A DNA stretch of 64,000 nt from Pampus argenteus (taxonomy: Eukaryota > Chordata > Actinopteri > Scombriformes > Stromateidae), in assembly GCA_036937835.1 (NCBI GenBank), contig CM072861.1:23595001-23659000 (forward strand), in the 5' to 3' direction. The notes below the pieces were generated by a model. That model made no database searches. It saw only the letters and a program-made list of their open reading frames with translations, and had not been told where the DNA came from. Position numbers and translations under genes: made by a program. Numbering within the stretch: the stretch's first letter is position 1; every line of letters starts with the position of its first letter. This document shows positions 24,804 to 54,454 of the stretch, piece by piece.

Positions 24804-26895
24804 GGCTCAAGGTTATAAGTGTAACTGGTTTACTAAAGATGGAAAATAAGTCAGTCAGGAAAAAGTCTTTTAAGCACATTGTTTGTTCGTTGAAGTGTCA
24901 CAGATGGGAGATTAAAGTACATTATGAAACCATCTTTTTATCTAAGAGGTTGAGATGACTCATGATTGATTTACTTGCTTTTTCAATTTCTGCAGCGGAT
25001 GAAGGACAAAAACTGTTTTTTTTATTTTTCTGCAGTGTAACAAACAAGAAAGGTTTATCAGCAATAACATAATGTAGGATAAAAGCACGTCTGCCGCTGT
25101 GTCGCTGCTACACCTGAGGAAACATACATTATGAATGGAGGCCACGGTTCCCACACAGAGGCCTCTAATGGATTGATGGGTAGGGTGCAGTTAAAGGCGG
25201 TCAGAGTGCTCTGGAACTGGATACTGGGACAGCCAGACACCCGAGACTGAGACAGCGTAGGCGGTGAGGGTTAAAACCTGTTCAATTTAATCAATACAAG
25301 GGAATTTGTAAAGTGGTTATCAGTGCTTAAAGTCCAGATGGAGGAAGAGTGATGAGAAAAAAAGAAAAGAAACTGTAGACATTTGATATTGATACAAAAA
25401 GAAATGAAATAAAATGTTTCTGAAAGGTTAATAAAGGTTCATATTGAAGCTCATGTCCTGGTTAAAGATGGATGTAATTGGTCGACATCTGCTGAATATT
25501 GAATAGCTTAACTACTCTGCAAATATTAATATTATTTGTCATGGTTATTGATCATTTAACCTTCATAAAAAAAACCTCTCCCTGTCTGTTCTTCATGCAC
25601 CGCCAGCATCCCGCCGCTCTCTTTCCTCCTTGTCTTTTCTTTCCTTCTTTTCCATCTTGTTTTCTCCCTGAATGAACCCGGCTGGCAGGGCGTCCACGCC
25701 GCTCTTATTTCTGAGCCCTGAATCGGCTTTTCCCCTCTCCGATCCCATTACCCTGCAGGCCTGCTACCTGCTCTCTACTCCTTTTAGCCCGCCGTTCTGT
25801 CTCGTCTTCATCCCTCCGTCATCCTCCTCAGTCGCTCTGTCAATCTTGACTTTTCTCCGGGTGTTTCCGGTTGTGGATGTTCACAGTTTTGACTGCGATG
25901 CTGCTGTCAGCTCAGGTTTGGCTTTAAAAAGATACTTCAGACAGCTTTATAATGGATGACACTGAATTTTTAGATCGTTTAGGTCAAAGTTTGTAAATGT
26001 TTGCAGGTATTATGATTGTTATATATGTATTCAAACATTTTGAACCTTCTCTCTAGCAGCTTCCCAACTTTTCTCCATCACATACGTATCGCCCTTCACT
26101 CGCTCTTGATTGGCTGTGGGTTTATCCATCGGCCAGTGGAACAAGTCAGATTTAGCCTTGACTGCTAATCTGACAACAATTAAGCAGGGGTGCTTAGCGA
26201 TGAGGTGAGGATGGTGGAGTGGGCGTGGCCCTGGCTCATAGCGGTAGACAGTAAATGCACGTAGAGCCTCATTGTGTGTGTATATAAAGGATGGATCGAT
26301 AGATGCATTTACATGCAGCTGAAGTCGATGTATAATTTACCTGCACCCTGGATGCACTTATTGTGCAGTTTAATCAGCCTGTTGAATCGAGTAAAGTCTG
26401 TTTGGCTTAATGTGTGTATTTCCATCCCACCGTCATTAGCCTCTTATAAGCAGGCGACAGACGAGGGTTCACCTGGTCTGCTGCCTCCAGATTTAGCCTC
26501 TGTGCTTCTCTGGCTCTTCCTTGCTGAGGGATGGATGGTGGAGGAGGGGTGGTGTAGGAGGAGGAGGAGGAGGAGGAGGGGTAGAGCCAGAGCCAGATTA
26601 GGTTGCAGTGACAGAGGTTGGCTGGAGGTGAGATCAGTGTGTAACGGATCTCCCAGCAGGAAGGAAGAGCTTCAGACTGACTGGATCCCATGTCGTCAGT
26701 CACCCAGAGAAACCTCAAATTCACTATAGAAAGTGACTGGTGGACGATGTCATGGCAACGCTGGGAGTGAATGGTGTTGAATGCTCTTTAATTGAAGGTT
26801 ATGAGGACGTTGTCACAGAAAATACCAAATAAGCCACAAGGCGTTTGGGTGTTTGTGATTCAAAAAAGGTAAAAGACTGAAGCACTGAACCAAAA

Positions 26896-26904
26896 TCAAG
26901 GTCA
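26896..26904 (+). promoter_or_regulatory. Perfect ERR response element
   Basis: TCAAGGTCA, the extended half-site bound by oestrogen-related receptors, the main partners of PGC-1 proteins. It lies 640 bp from the DR1 at 27547. Confidence 0.45.
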
Positions 26905-27356
26905 CGGAAATATTATTACAGTTTTTCACTGATGTTTGAAGCCGTTTCATTTCTGTTGCATATATTATGTGCATATTATTTTATTGTTAACATCCAGGGT
27001 AGAAAAGATGAAAAGGAGATTTTGACCAAGTATGATCAAATCTTTTCTGAAATTACTTTACAAGACAGATGAAGAAATCAAAAACTTTTTCTGTTTTAAA
27101 ACAGAAACTGCTAAAAGGAGAACTTCTTTAAGATGAAACTTTTCATGGGTCTAAAACGTTCTCATTGTTCAACCCTGTTGTTGTTGTTTAAGCCTGTGAG
27201 GGTTTCACCTGTTTTAAGAGTCAGCGGTAGATTGTCCGAGTCAGTATGTGTTTGATTGAACTCTTGAGTGTTTTGGAGTGCAGACTGGAAGCAGCATCAG
27301 CAGCACTCAATACCACTTGTTGTATTGACTAAAGGCTGGAAATCATTTGGAGACTC

Positions 27357-27389
<33 letters not shown>

Positions 27390-27546
27390 GGGAGAACAGA
27401 GGAAACAACATGTAGAAATGTGTGGTTTTGTCAATTTGCGAGTCATTGAGGTTCTTCCCTCGTTTTTTTATCCTTCCGTTTCTCATATCTCTCATATTTC
27501 ATCCGTTCAGCGTTTCTGCCGACGTCACGTGCGACTGACTGTAATG

Positions 27547-27559
27547 AGGTCAAAGGTCA
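27547..27559 (+). promoter_or_regulatory. Perfect DR1 nuclear-receptor element
   Basis: AGGTCAAAGGTCA. A CRE-like/E-box composite GACGTCACGTG lies 16 bases upstream (27521-27531), so this spot looks like a small enhancer core. Confidence 0.62.
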
Positions 27560-28095
27560 CATAATGATCCTGGCACCAGCGATAGGTGATATGTGGCCAC
27601 AAATGCTCTTTAATTTCAGCTTATTTTGTCACAGATGCTTAATATGATTACATCTACTTAATTGATTAACTGCACATGATCTTGATTGATTTACATCCCA
27701 AAATCCATACTCCTGTTGTTATAATAATAATAATAATAATGTGTATTCCTTGTATGCTAACAGAAACACAGTATGTGATGATGATTAATATGTCTTAATC
27801 TCTGCACACAGTGCCAAGTTCAGTTTCTCATCTGACCTTTTTATTGAGTCAGTGCTCAGTGAGGCTGAATGTGACGTTAGCCGGAAGCGATCGGTGACCC
27901 CACATTAAACTTAAAATTGCATGACGGTAATTTCTGAAGCGCGGCGGAGCTACAGGGTTCGTGAACAGGCAAAAATAAACAATGGTTTCTGTTGGATTAA
28001 TCATGTTAAATTGTAGTCACCTGCTGCACAAACGCAGATATACAAAGATATACACACACATACACATCCTAGAACAACCTGCACACTTTACAGCA

Positions 28096-28134
<39 letters not shown>

Positions 28135-28436
28135 CATGTTGACCTCATGACTGTCTGTTCGTCTGCTGGTCATTCACCAAGTTAAAGGAAATTAACTAAA
28201 TTCACTTTAAAAGAAAATTAGACAGAGTGTCCCTTTAAATGTAATACAGCTCTCTCTCTCTCTCTCTTTGTCATTCATTCATACAGTCTCTCACTCTCTC
28301 ACTACTGAGGCATGTAATAAGAAACACTAGCTGCCAATTTAGGCTTGTGTGTGTGTATGTGTGTGTGTGTGTGTGACAGGCTCACGTTCACATCACTTCA
28401 TCTGTCACATGGTAGCAACACTGAATAAGGTCAAGG

Positions 28437-28471
<35 letters not shown>

Positions 28472-28546
28472 GCCTCCAGAATTTGTCTGATAAGATTTGA
28501 TTGATTCCTCATTAATCCTCATTCACTTACATCATCAAGCTTGTGT

Positions 28547-28588
<42 letters not shown>
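28096..28588. repeat. CA and TG arrays in alternation
   Basis: (CA)18 at 28096-28131, (TG)n near 28346, (CA)15 at 28439-28468, (TG)n at 28543-28588. Confidence 0.95.
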
Positions 28589-28591
<3 letters not shown>

Positions 28592-31500
28592 TAAGTGAGT
28601 GAGGAGTCATCTGTGTCTGGCAGAGGCTCCTCAAGTCACCAGCAGCCTGTGGAAGAACTGGTCATGAGACCAGGATAGGAGCTAAATATAGAGCGCACAC
28701 ACACACACTCACACTCGTCTGTGTGTAAGTGCAGAGTCTGAATGAACCAGTGAACATATCAAAGAATCAATGCAGGTTTGTGTTGTGGGTGTAATGTCTC
28801 CTTTCTCCAGAGGGAGGACAGTGATAAACGTGGTTTCGTCTCCGTCTCCGTCTTCCTGTGTGTCTCTGAGGATCACGTCATCGACCGCCTGCTTCTGTCA
28901 AGAAACAAGTTTCATTTAAGAAAATCCGAATCTTCTTTTTCTCTCGCTCGATATGTTTAACATTTTCCTCTCATGTTATCTTTGTGAATGTAAAACAGGT
29001 TGCTGCTAAAAAAATAAATAAAGATTAAACGAAGAGACGATGAGTCCCATTGATCCGCGTCCTAATTTAGCTTTCGTCGTACTCCTGTGAGTTTTCGACG
29101 TCTGACCTCAATAATCAAACAGGACGTAATTGGCTTTTTGTGGCCCTTATTAAACATGAATGGTGGCTGCGGATGGAGGGGGCACCCTCTTTGTTTGCAG
29201 TAATTAAGCACATCCCTTCTCTGTTTGGCAGCAGAGGAGTAAAATGAGTTGGGAAGTTTAAATCGAGCAGCTTTCCCTTCTCATTACCTGTCAACAGATT
29301 AATCACTGATTCTCAGGCGACTTGTGTTATGAAGCATTCGTACATAAATGTAAAACCTCTCAGTGTACTAATTGGGGCCTTTTATGATTAAATGCGTAAG
29401 ATTTTACTTCCTTAAACTTGATAACTTGATATTTCTGGGAAACACAAGTGCCGTAAAGTGCAATCCAATCTCATAGACTGGTGATCTCTGAGAAATCCAG
29501 TTGCAGAAACGCCAAAGCAATTAGCGCTTTGCACCAGTGATGGAGACAAAATGAAAAAGATCAAGACTCGCGTGGATTACCACTTGCAAAGGTTAAATAT
29601 GGTCCGTTAACTGCATGTCGGTATTCATTGCTCGATGCTCAGTATTCATTTCCTTTATGGCGGGAAGTTTGGTTGTCAATACGTTTGAGAGACATTGCAA
29701 AGACATCCGAGGTGTCATTTCTAAACCACTTCCTGTCAAAGTGACCTACAAGTAGGTACGAGCTAAGGGAGTAGGACACTTTACGTCCCCAGCTTGGCAC
29801 GTTGCTTTATATCTTCCGCGTCACTTCGGTATGCAAGGCTGGAAAGTGATTACAACTCTCCATCCAGCTACTCTCATCACCATTTTTCAGCTATATGGGC
29901 TCCGGTCTGTCACTTAACCTTCAAATGTACCCTCTCCTCATTTCCCGTATATTACAGTGTTTTTTTTTTTTTATCAAAGACAAGTTCAAGAAGCTGCTTT
30001 GAATCATTTAAAGTTGAATAACTGATCTAGACATTTGATTTCTAATATAACATACTGGTAATCATAGAAATAACCCTTCTCCCCTCATGTATTTATCCTA
30101 ATTTCACTCTTTCATTTGATCGTTTTTTGGAGCGCAGTGATTAGAGGGTTTACAGTTTTTCTTTTTGTCATGTCAGAAAAGCCTCTGAAGTGTAGAAAAC
30201 TGATGTTTTTTAAATAGAGAAATAATTGCGAGGATCCCAAACAAGAAGTGGAAAATGTGTTTTCCGTAGCTAACGTCCATCATATCCATAAAGGTCAATA
30301 CTGCGGTTTAACTCTCTGCCACAGCGTCGCTTCTTACTTCTGACGGATGAAAAAACAAAAATGGAAAATTAGATTTTCTCCTCTTCGTTGTTCAGTTCAG
30401 TTCAGCAGTTCTGTTATAATAAGTGGTTCGTCTGCAACATTGACTCTAGTTGCGACCTTTCGGCAATCTAAAACTTCCCGTTCCGGCGCTCTCGCAGTTC
30501 AGAGCTGGCGGTACCGAAGCCTGTGAAGGTCAATTTAAATAATCCTGTAATATAGCGACAGATGTGCTAAATTTAATCTCTCTCCCAAACTTATACTCTT
30601 CCTTTCCCTCCTGTGATTTACAGCCTAGAGCTTGACCTTGTATGGTGATGGTGCTGTATCTGAGTGTGTGTGTGTGTGTTTGCGAGCCTGAAGGGAAGTT
30701 TGGACTGTCCAGAATACTGGCGAGGACTCACCGGCACATGACTGAGCTTGTGACTGACCTTACATAACATTACAAAAGGCCTGCTGTAGAGCTGCCAGGA
30801 AAGCAGCAGATTCCTGTGTGTGTGTGGATCAATAGAGAATCACATTAATATAATGGTTGCTTTACGTGAGGAGCTTGTTTGATTTGGACTCGTACGTACG
30901 ACGCATACATACGACCAAACGTCAATTCCACACTTCATACGGTTGATAAGCAAGGTTTGATCCGCTATGATCAGTCTCTACTACTGTTTCAGTGTTGTAT
31001 CGTGTTTTAACGCTAACTAGCTTGCCGAGCTTCGTATTTTAAGCTCTTTCATTAGTCTAAGTTTAGCTCCACCCACAGAGGCTTAATTAAACCAATGAGA
31101 TTGTTTCGGCCTACGTGCAGCTATAAGTCCGACACGCTATTCATGGAAAGACGCGGAGCTTTACCAAAGTCAACGAACAGATAACCCTGGTTGCATGTTT
31201 GCGTGTGTTTAAAGATAGACGTGAAGGATGCAGTCCAGGAGCTCCACCGCAGCGGCTGGCCTTTCCACATCTCCTCGCTCGTTTTAGCCCAGATAGCTCT
31301 CCCACGTGAAGGCCTATAAATAGCACAGGTTTAATGCGCGATTGTCCCGGCAGGCTTTTTTCTTTTTGTTGAACGGGCCAGTAGGTTTTCACTGTTGTTA
31401 CTAAAGCAGAGATTAAGCACAAATGGAAGACACCACACTTCTTTACACCCCATTTCCCCAAAGCCACCGTTATTACACCACGATGCCCTTTATAGACGAC

Positions 31501-32127
31501 ACCAGCGAGACGTTTTTATAGGTTTCAAAAGGTCAAAGATCAGGACCAAGTTTTGGGTTTTATCCGTGTAGTTCTTGTATTATTGTCTTTCATAATTCAC
31601 ACTTTTCTCTGTTTTCTCTGTTTATAAAACCCCTTAAACTCTACGTGAACTCACTGTAATTTCCCCTTTTCAGTATCTTCAAAGATGTTTATATTTTACA
31701 ATAATTTCATGCCCATTTTCTTAATCTTCCCATTCTGATGCTCCATTGAAGCCATAATAGATTCAGACAGAGACACAGTGAGTGATGTTTTTCTGAGATG
31801 CTATTGTGTTACACCGCTGCCATTACAGCACATTTAAACAGGGGAGAATATTCCCTTCACTTTATGTCACTTTTAGCAAGCATAACACATTTATTTTTTT
31901 TTGCTTGAGGCTACCTCAGTAGTGGATGTTCATCTTTTTAAACTCTTTTTAAAATGCATGAGATTTAATGTGGATGTATAGATGTAAATGTGTCTCTCGG
32001 CTGTTTCACTGGACTAATCATGTTATGAACTATTTCTGACCCAGTTCAAGCACACTCAGACACACTCAGACCCTCCTGGAGACTGAATCAGTGTCTGTTT
32101 ACAAGCAACCAGTATTGAGGAGGTTTG

Positions 32128-32140
32128 AGGTCAGAGGTCA
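32128..32140 (+). promoter_or_regulatory. Perfect-half-site DR1 element (G spacer)
   Basis: AGGTCAGAGGTCA, both half-sites perfect, spacer G. It is the nearest of the four perfect sites to exon 2 (about 4.5 kb upstream). Confidence 0.55.
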
Positions 32141-32617
32141 CTACACACTCACAATGAATGCAACATGATGCTCAAATGTACAATTTAGAGCTGCTTAAAA
32201 AAAAAAGGAGGGGTGTAGCAGAGAAGGCGTAGCTCCTCAGCGAGCTGCTCGGCTGCCTGCTTCCTCCTCCAGGCATCTGTGAGTCATGTTGTGTAGCTGT
32301 CGGGGGGCTTCATCATTATTCCGAGTCAGCGCGGCCGCAGTCGCATTTACCGAATGCCCGTCGCCTTCTACTGCTGCAGAGAGGACGCTCAGACACGTCA
32401 CGCGTGTTATATTTGTGTAGTGTTGAGTGTTTAAAGTGTAAATGTGCTGTATGTCTCATTGTTCTGTGTGTGTGTGTGTGTGTTAACATGTGACACACGC
32501 CAAGCATCATATAATCCAGACATGACAGATTATGACAGTGTGTTCATTCTCTTCTCCGCAACACGTGTACACGTTATGTGTTATCTGTGTGTTTGAGTTA
32601 TATCTGTGTGTTTGAGA

Positions 32618-32620
<3 letters not shown>

Positions 32621-32655
<35 letters not shown>
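32621..32655. repeat. (TG)17 microsatellite
   Basis: Uninterrupted; it directly precedes a long purine tract (32690-33220). Confidence 0.95.
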
Positions 32656-32656
<1 letters not shown>

Positions 32657-33460
32657 GTGCCCAAGGATGTTTTTATTGATTGACAGCTGCAATGGAGGGA
32701 AGAAAAAGAGAGAGAGAGAAAGTGGAAACACAAAAATCAATCAGCCTGTCCTTTGACTTTATGAGGAGGAGGGATAAAGATGGAAGGATGGATGGAGAAA
32801 AGAAGAAGGGAACACGAGATGGAGAAGAGGGAGGAAAAAGAGGAGTGAATGATAAAGGGAGAGATGTTGAGGAGAAAGAGGAAGAGACAATAGATTGTGA
32901 GGAGAGGATGATGACAAGCAGGAAATAAAGATGACAAATGATGGGGGGAAACAGGAAAGGAAAGTAAAGGAAAGGAGTAGGAAGTTAAAGATAAAGGAGA
33001 GGAGAAAACAGCAGAACGAGGATCAGGAATGGAGGGGAGGAGAGGTGGAGAGAAGAGAGAAGAGATGGATGGATGGAAGAGATGGGAGATGCTTACGGAA
33101 AAGGGGAGGAGAGAAAGGAGGACACAAGGAGTCAAGAAGGGATCCTGAAGGAAGGAAATAGGAATAAAAAAAAAAAGCATAAAAAAGCAAAAAAAGACAT
33201 GAAGGAGGAGAGGAAGGATGTGTTGAGCGATTGAGTGGAGGAGGGCGCACGTGAGATGGATATGATGAGCATGCTAACAGTATCACACACACACACACAG
33301 CTAGGTGAAAACACACACCTGCAGTGGGAGGGTCTTATAGAGGGCATCCTCCTCCCTCCTTCCCCTCATCTTCTGCTTTTCTATCAAGTCACGACTTTCC
33401 TCCCCCTCTTTTATTCTCTCTTATGACCCACATCTTTTTTTTCTCCCTCTCATAATCCAT

Positions 33461-33582
33461 CTCTCCTCTCCTCTCCTCTCCTCTCCTCTCCTCTCCTCTC
33501 CTCTCCTCTCCTCTCCTCTCCTCTCCTCTCCTCTCCTCTCCTCTCCTCTCCTCTCCTCTCCTCTCCTCTCCTCTCCTCTCCT
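33461..33582. repeat. (CTCTC)24 pentanucleotide array
   Basis: Perfect 122-base array. Its unit is the reverse complement of the GGAGA unit at 13421-13532. Confidence 0.98.
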
Positions 33583-36261
33583 TCATATCTGACTCCACTC
33601 TGCTGACTGAATCTTTGATTATTTCTCCTTTGGTCTACTGTGTAATTCTGCTCTGTAATTTATGAAACCATAAATGATATCAGCTCACGTTGACCCAAAT
33701 AAACACTTGTCAAATATAAACACACACTTCAGAGTTGTATGAGGTCGTACCGGCAGTGATCATGCTTACAACATCATAGTGTCATGATTAAAAAAAGCTA
33801 AAGCTGGACGTGGAAGAATGACTTTATCTTTTATCAGACATATCCACGTTATTTAGTAGAATATAAAAAAGGAAGCGGTTATTAAAAACCATAAACAATA
33901 CACTGAAATCAAAACAGAATAATGAGACCGGAGCTGCAGGGAGGGACGATCACGCAGTGTCGTGTAGAAGCTGTTTTCCAATGAGACAATTAATCATTAA
34001 ATTATAAATTCATCACAAATCAAATGTGTAAACTGTTAATTGATTTGGGGAAATGTAAATTTCAGAAACTGCTTTTGATAATCAGTCATGAGACAGTATG
34101 TCAACATGAATGTTTCTCTCCATATTTTCACATTAACATTAGAGAAATAATGAAAAACAATAAGTTGTTACTGAACCATTCTGGTTTTATATATATATAT
34201 ATGCATACGACTCTGTGCTTAGCTAGCTGCTAGCTTCTGCAAGCTAATCTAGCCGTGAATCAACTCCACATAAAACAGAACAAAATGATAAAAATATGGT
34301 AGTTAATCTTGTTTACATGTTGAACATTAAAAGTAAACAAAAGAAAATGTTGATAGATGATGAATAGTATCAGTCGGTTGGTTCATTAATCATGAAAACA
34401 TCTGTAAGAGACAGTAACGTTAGCTAGCCAAGCTAACGTAGCCTGGCTAGCTAACTGACTGAAAATCTTAGCGATTGTTAGCACACAGAAAATACTTCAA
34501 ATGTTAGAAATAATTTTGTTTATCACATTTTTAGGTTAAAGTTTTTAATTTACTGTTTTCAAAGGAGCAGACTTTGTTTATTGATTTTAACTGAGACATT
34601 TTGTGGCAATTTAAAAATATATCCGTGGTTGAGTAATATTAATTTGTTGTCAAAGGCCCAAAAAATGTGACGTAATTATCCAGAAATGTATATTAATCCC
34701 GGTTCTTTGTAGTTTATTCACTCATCAAGTTCGTTCTTGACTTTGTAAAAAGCAGCGCGGTGCTTCGTCATCCAGTTTGACACCAACACTGAGAAAACCT
34801 GATACTGAGATCAGTTTGAGAAACAGTTGGTGTAACTGGTCGACCCTGTCTGCTCGCCCAGTGAGATGAATGGATGAATGGTGTGTGTGTGTGTGTGGGG
34901 GGGTGTAATGTTTTTGTGGACATGTACACACACAATGCTTGGGTTTGGTTCCTTGTAAAAATCAAGTTTGACTACTTTCTTTGCCCAAATGTTACCTCCT
35001 CCTTTACACTCTTCTTTCCTTTTTTTATTTTATTTACCTTCCCCATGAGACCATAGAGCCACTTCCTCTCGCGCCGAGTCACGTACGCACACTTCCTGCT
35101 CTTCTCTTTTCTTCTGTTCTCACAATGATGTAGCTCAGTGTGTCTGTTTGAATCTCAGACATGTGTTGTGACTGCAGACCACGTGGCTGATAACGGTGCG
35201 GTTCTTGAGATGGTTCCAGTGTTTCCTGACAGGGTTTCCCTCTCATTTTTGAAGGGGTTTAAAGGGTTCTTTACAGGGTTATATAGTTCTAGGATTATTG
35301 ACTGGGGTTCTTGAGGAGAGTTGAGGTGTTCCTAAGGAGTCTTGGGGGGGTTACAAAGGTCCGGGAGAGGATTTTACAGGTTCTCAAAAGGCTTATAAAG
35401 GTTCCTGAAGGAGCTCCAGGGGATTATTGATGGAGGTGGCTGGTTCCTTGGTGGTTTAATGCATGCAGTTTCCTTAATGGGAACTCATCCATCAAAAGAA
35501 TACATGGTTTAATTGCAGTTTAATTCATCTGTGAATTAAAGGAAAACGTACGTTGCCTGCAGCTGACAGTTATTTTCACTGTCGATTATTCAATTAATCG
35601 ATTAGCCGTTAGAGAAAATGTCACATTTGAGAAACCGGAGGAACAGTTCAGTTATCAGTATAGCTGGTGATGGATTCAGTGATCGTTGTAGCTCTAGTCA
35701 CAATAATAAAGCCATGCAGTGTCTGAAAAACATATTTCCATCAACATAATCTTCACTGGCTCTTTTATCTCTCGTGTTTTCCTTGAGGTCTTAAATTTCT
35801 TGTGCACATGATTTACATTTTTAAAGACTGTATGCAAAATTACAGAAAAACACAAATTATCTGGAGACTTGACTGCAAAAAAAAAAAAAAGAAAAGAAGA
35901 AGAGTTCACAGATTATAAACTGACTAAACAGAGCAACTCATTTCACTGATTAAACACCCCCTCAACCTATAAAAGGGAACTAATCACCTGAAGACTCTCG
36001 GGTCATAGTTACACTTTGTTGTGAGCCACAGGGAGACGTGCAGGACACATACATGAAGACGCCTCCACAGTGACTGCTGGTGCATGTGACATATTTTCTG
36101 TGTAATGCTGTATTGTACCAGGGGCAGATGCCTCTATTGGTTTCAGTGTCGAACCTCCTCTAACATGGAAGTCTCATTATCTATAATGAGTAGCTGTTGA
36201 AAGATGAGGGGCTGTTGATGAGCGCTTCTTGTGACTCCGACAGTGAACAGTGTAATAATAT

Positions 36262-36420
36262 ACAGTATATGCCAGATGATGGAGGCTTTTATCCAAAGTG
36301 CTCCACAGTACTTCAACTGCATACATATTTTAGAAAGGGTGGGAACTGAACCCCTAATTCTAACAATGGTGGAAGCAGCGCTGAGCAACGGACAAACCTT
36401 ACAGGGAGCCGAATTATTTC
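36262..36420 (-). repeat. Probable fish dispersed repeat with tRNA-like box
   Basis: The words cttttatccaaagtgct and gggaactgaacccctaa resemble a widespread teleost dispersed repeat (..ttatccaaagcgacttac..ggattcgaaccc..). The second reads as a weak B-box-like motif in reverse. It lies about 200 bp before exon 2. Family identity was not verified. Confidence 0.4.
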
Positions 36421-36620
36421 TCATGTTTCATATATAAACTTCATTTGTGATTGCATAAAAGAACAAATGCGACACCGGGAAACGTGTTCATATCACACCG
36501 AGGGTGGATCACATTCATGTTGTACAAAAAAAGAACAAACCTCCTGGGAGATTTGCTTTAATCTCTATGTTTGACTAACATGACCTTTCCCTGTCTCTCC
36601 CTGTCTTTTTCCATCTTCAG

Positions 36621-54454
<17,834 letters not shown>

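Larger units (their letters stand above)
1..36620 (+). other. ppargc1b: 3' part of ppargc1b intron 1 (or upstream flank), microsatellite-dense
   Basis: No exon with PGC-1 similarity or any other recognisable gene is found before 36621. The segment is filled with simple repeats: dozens of (CA)n and (TG)n arrays in both orientations, TTCC/CTCC and GGAGA tracts, a TAG trinucleotide block and several minisatellites. Nearly all ORFs here are repeat-derived (poly His-Thr, Cys-Val, Pro-Ser-Phe-Leu). Repeat-poor islands, for example 9,400-10,400, 12,000-13,300, 25,000-27,200, 29,000-30,600 and 33,600-36,200, show no coding signal. Intron status is inferred from the missing exon 1; an unrecognised exon 1 inside the window would make part of this 5' flank. 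Confidence 0.7.

Noticed and set aside
1..36620. Search for the intronic microRNA mir-378, which lies in PPARGC1B intron 1 in mammals
   Set aside because: No match to the mature strands (actggacttggagtcag or ctcctgactccaggtcc) was seen on the strand read, so I do not call it.
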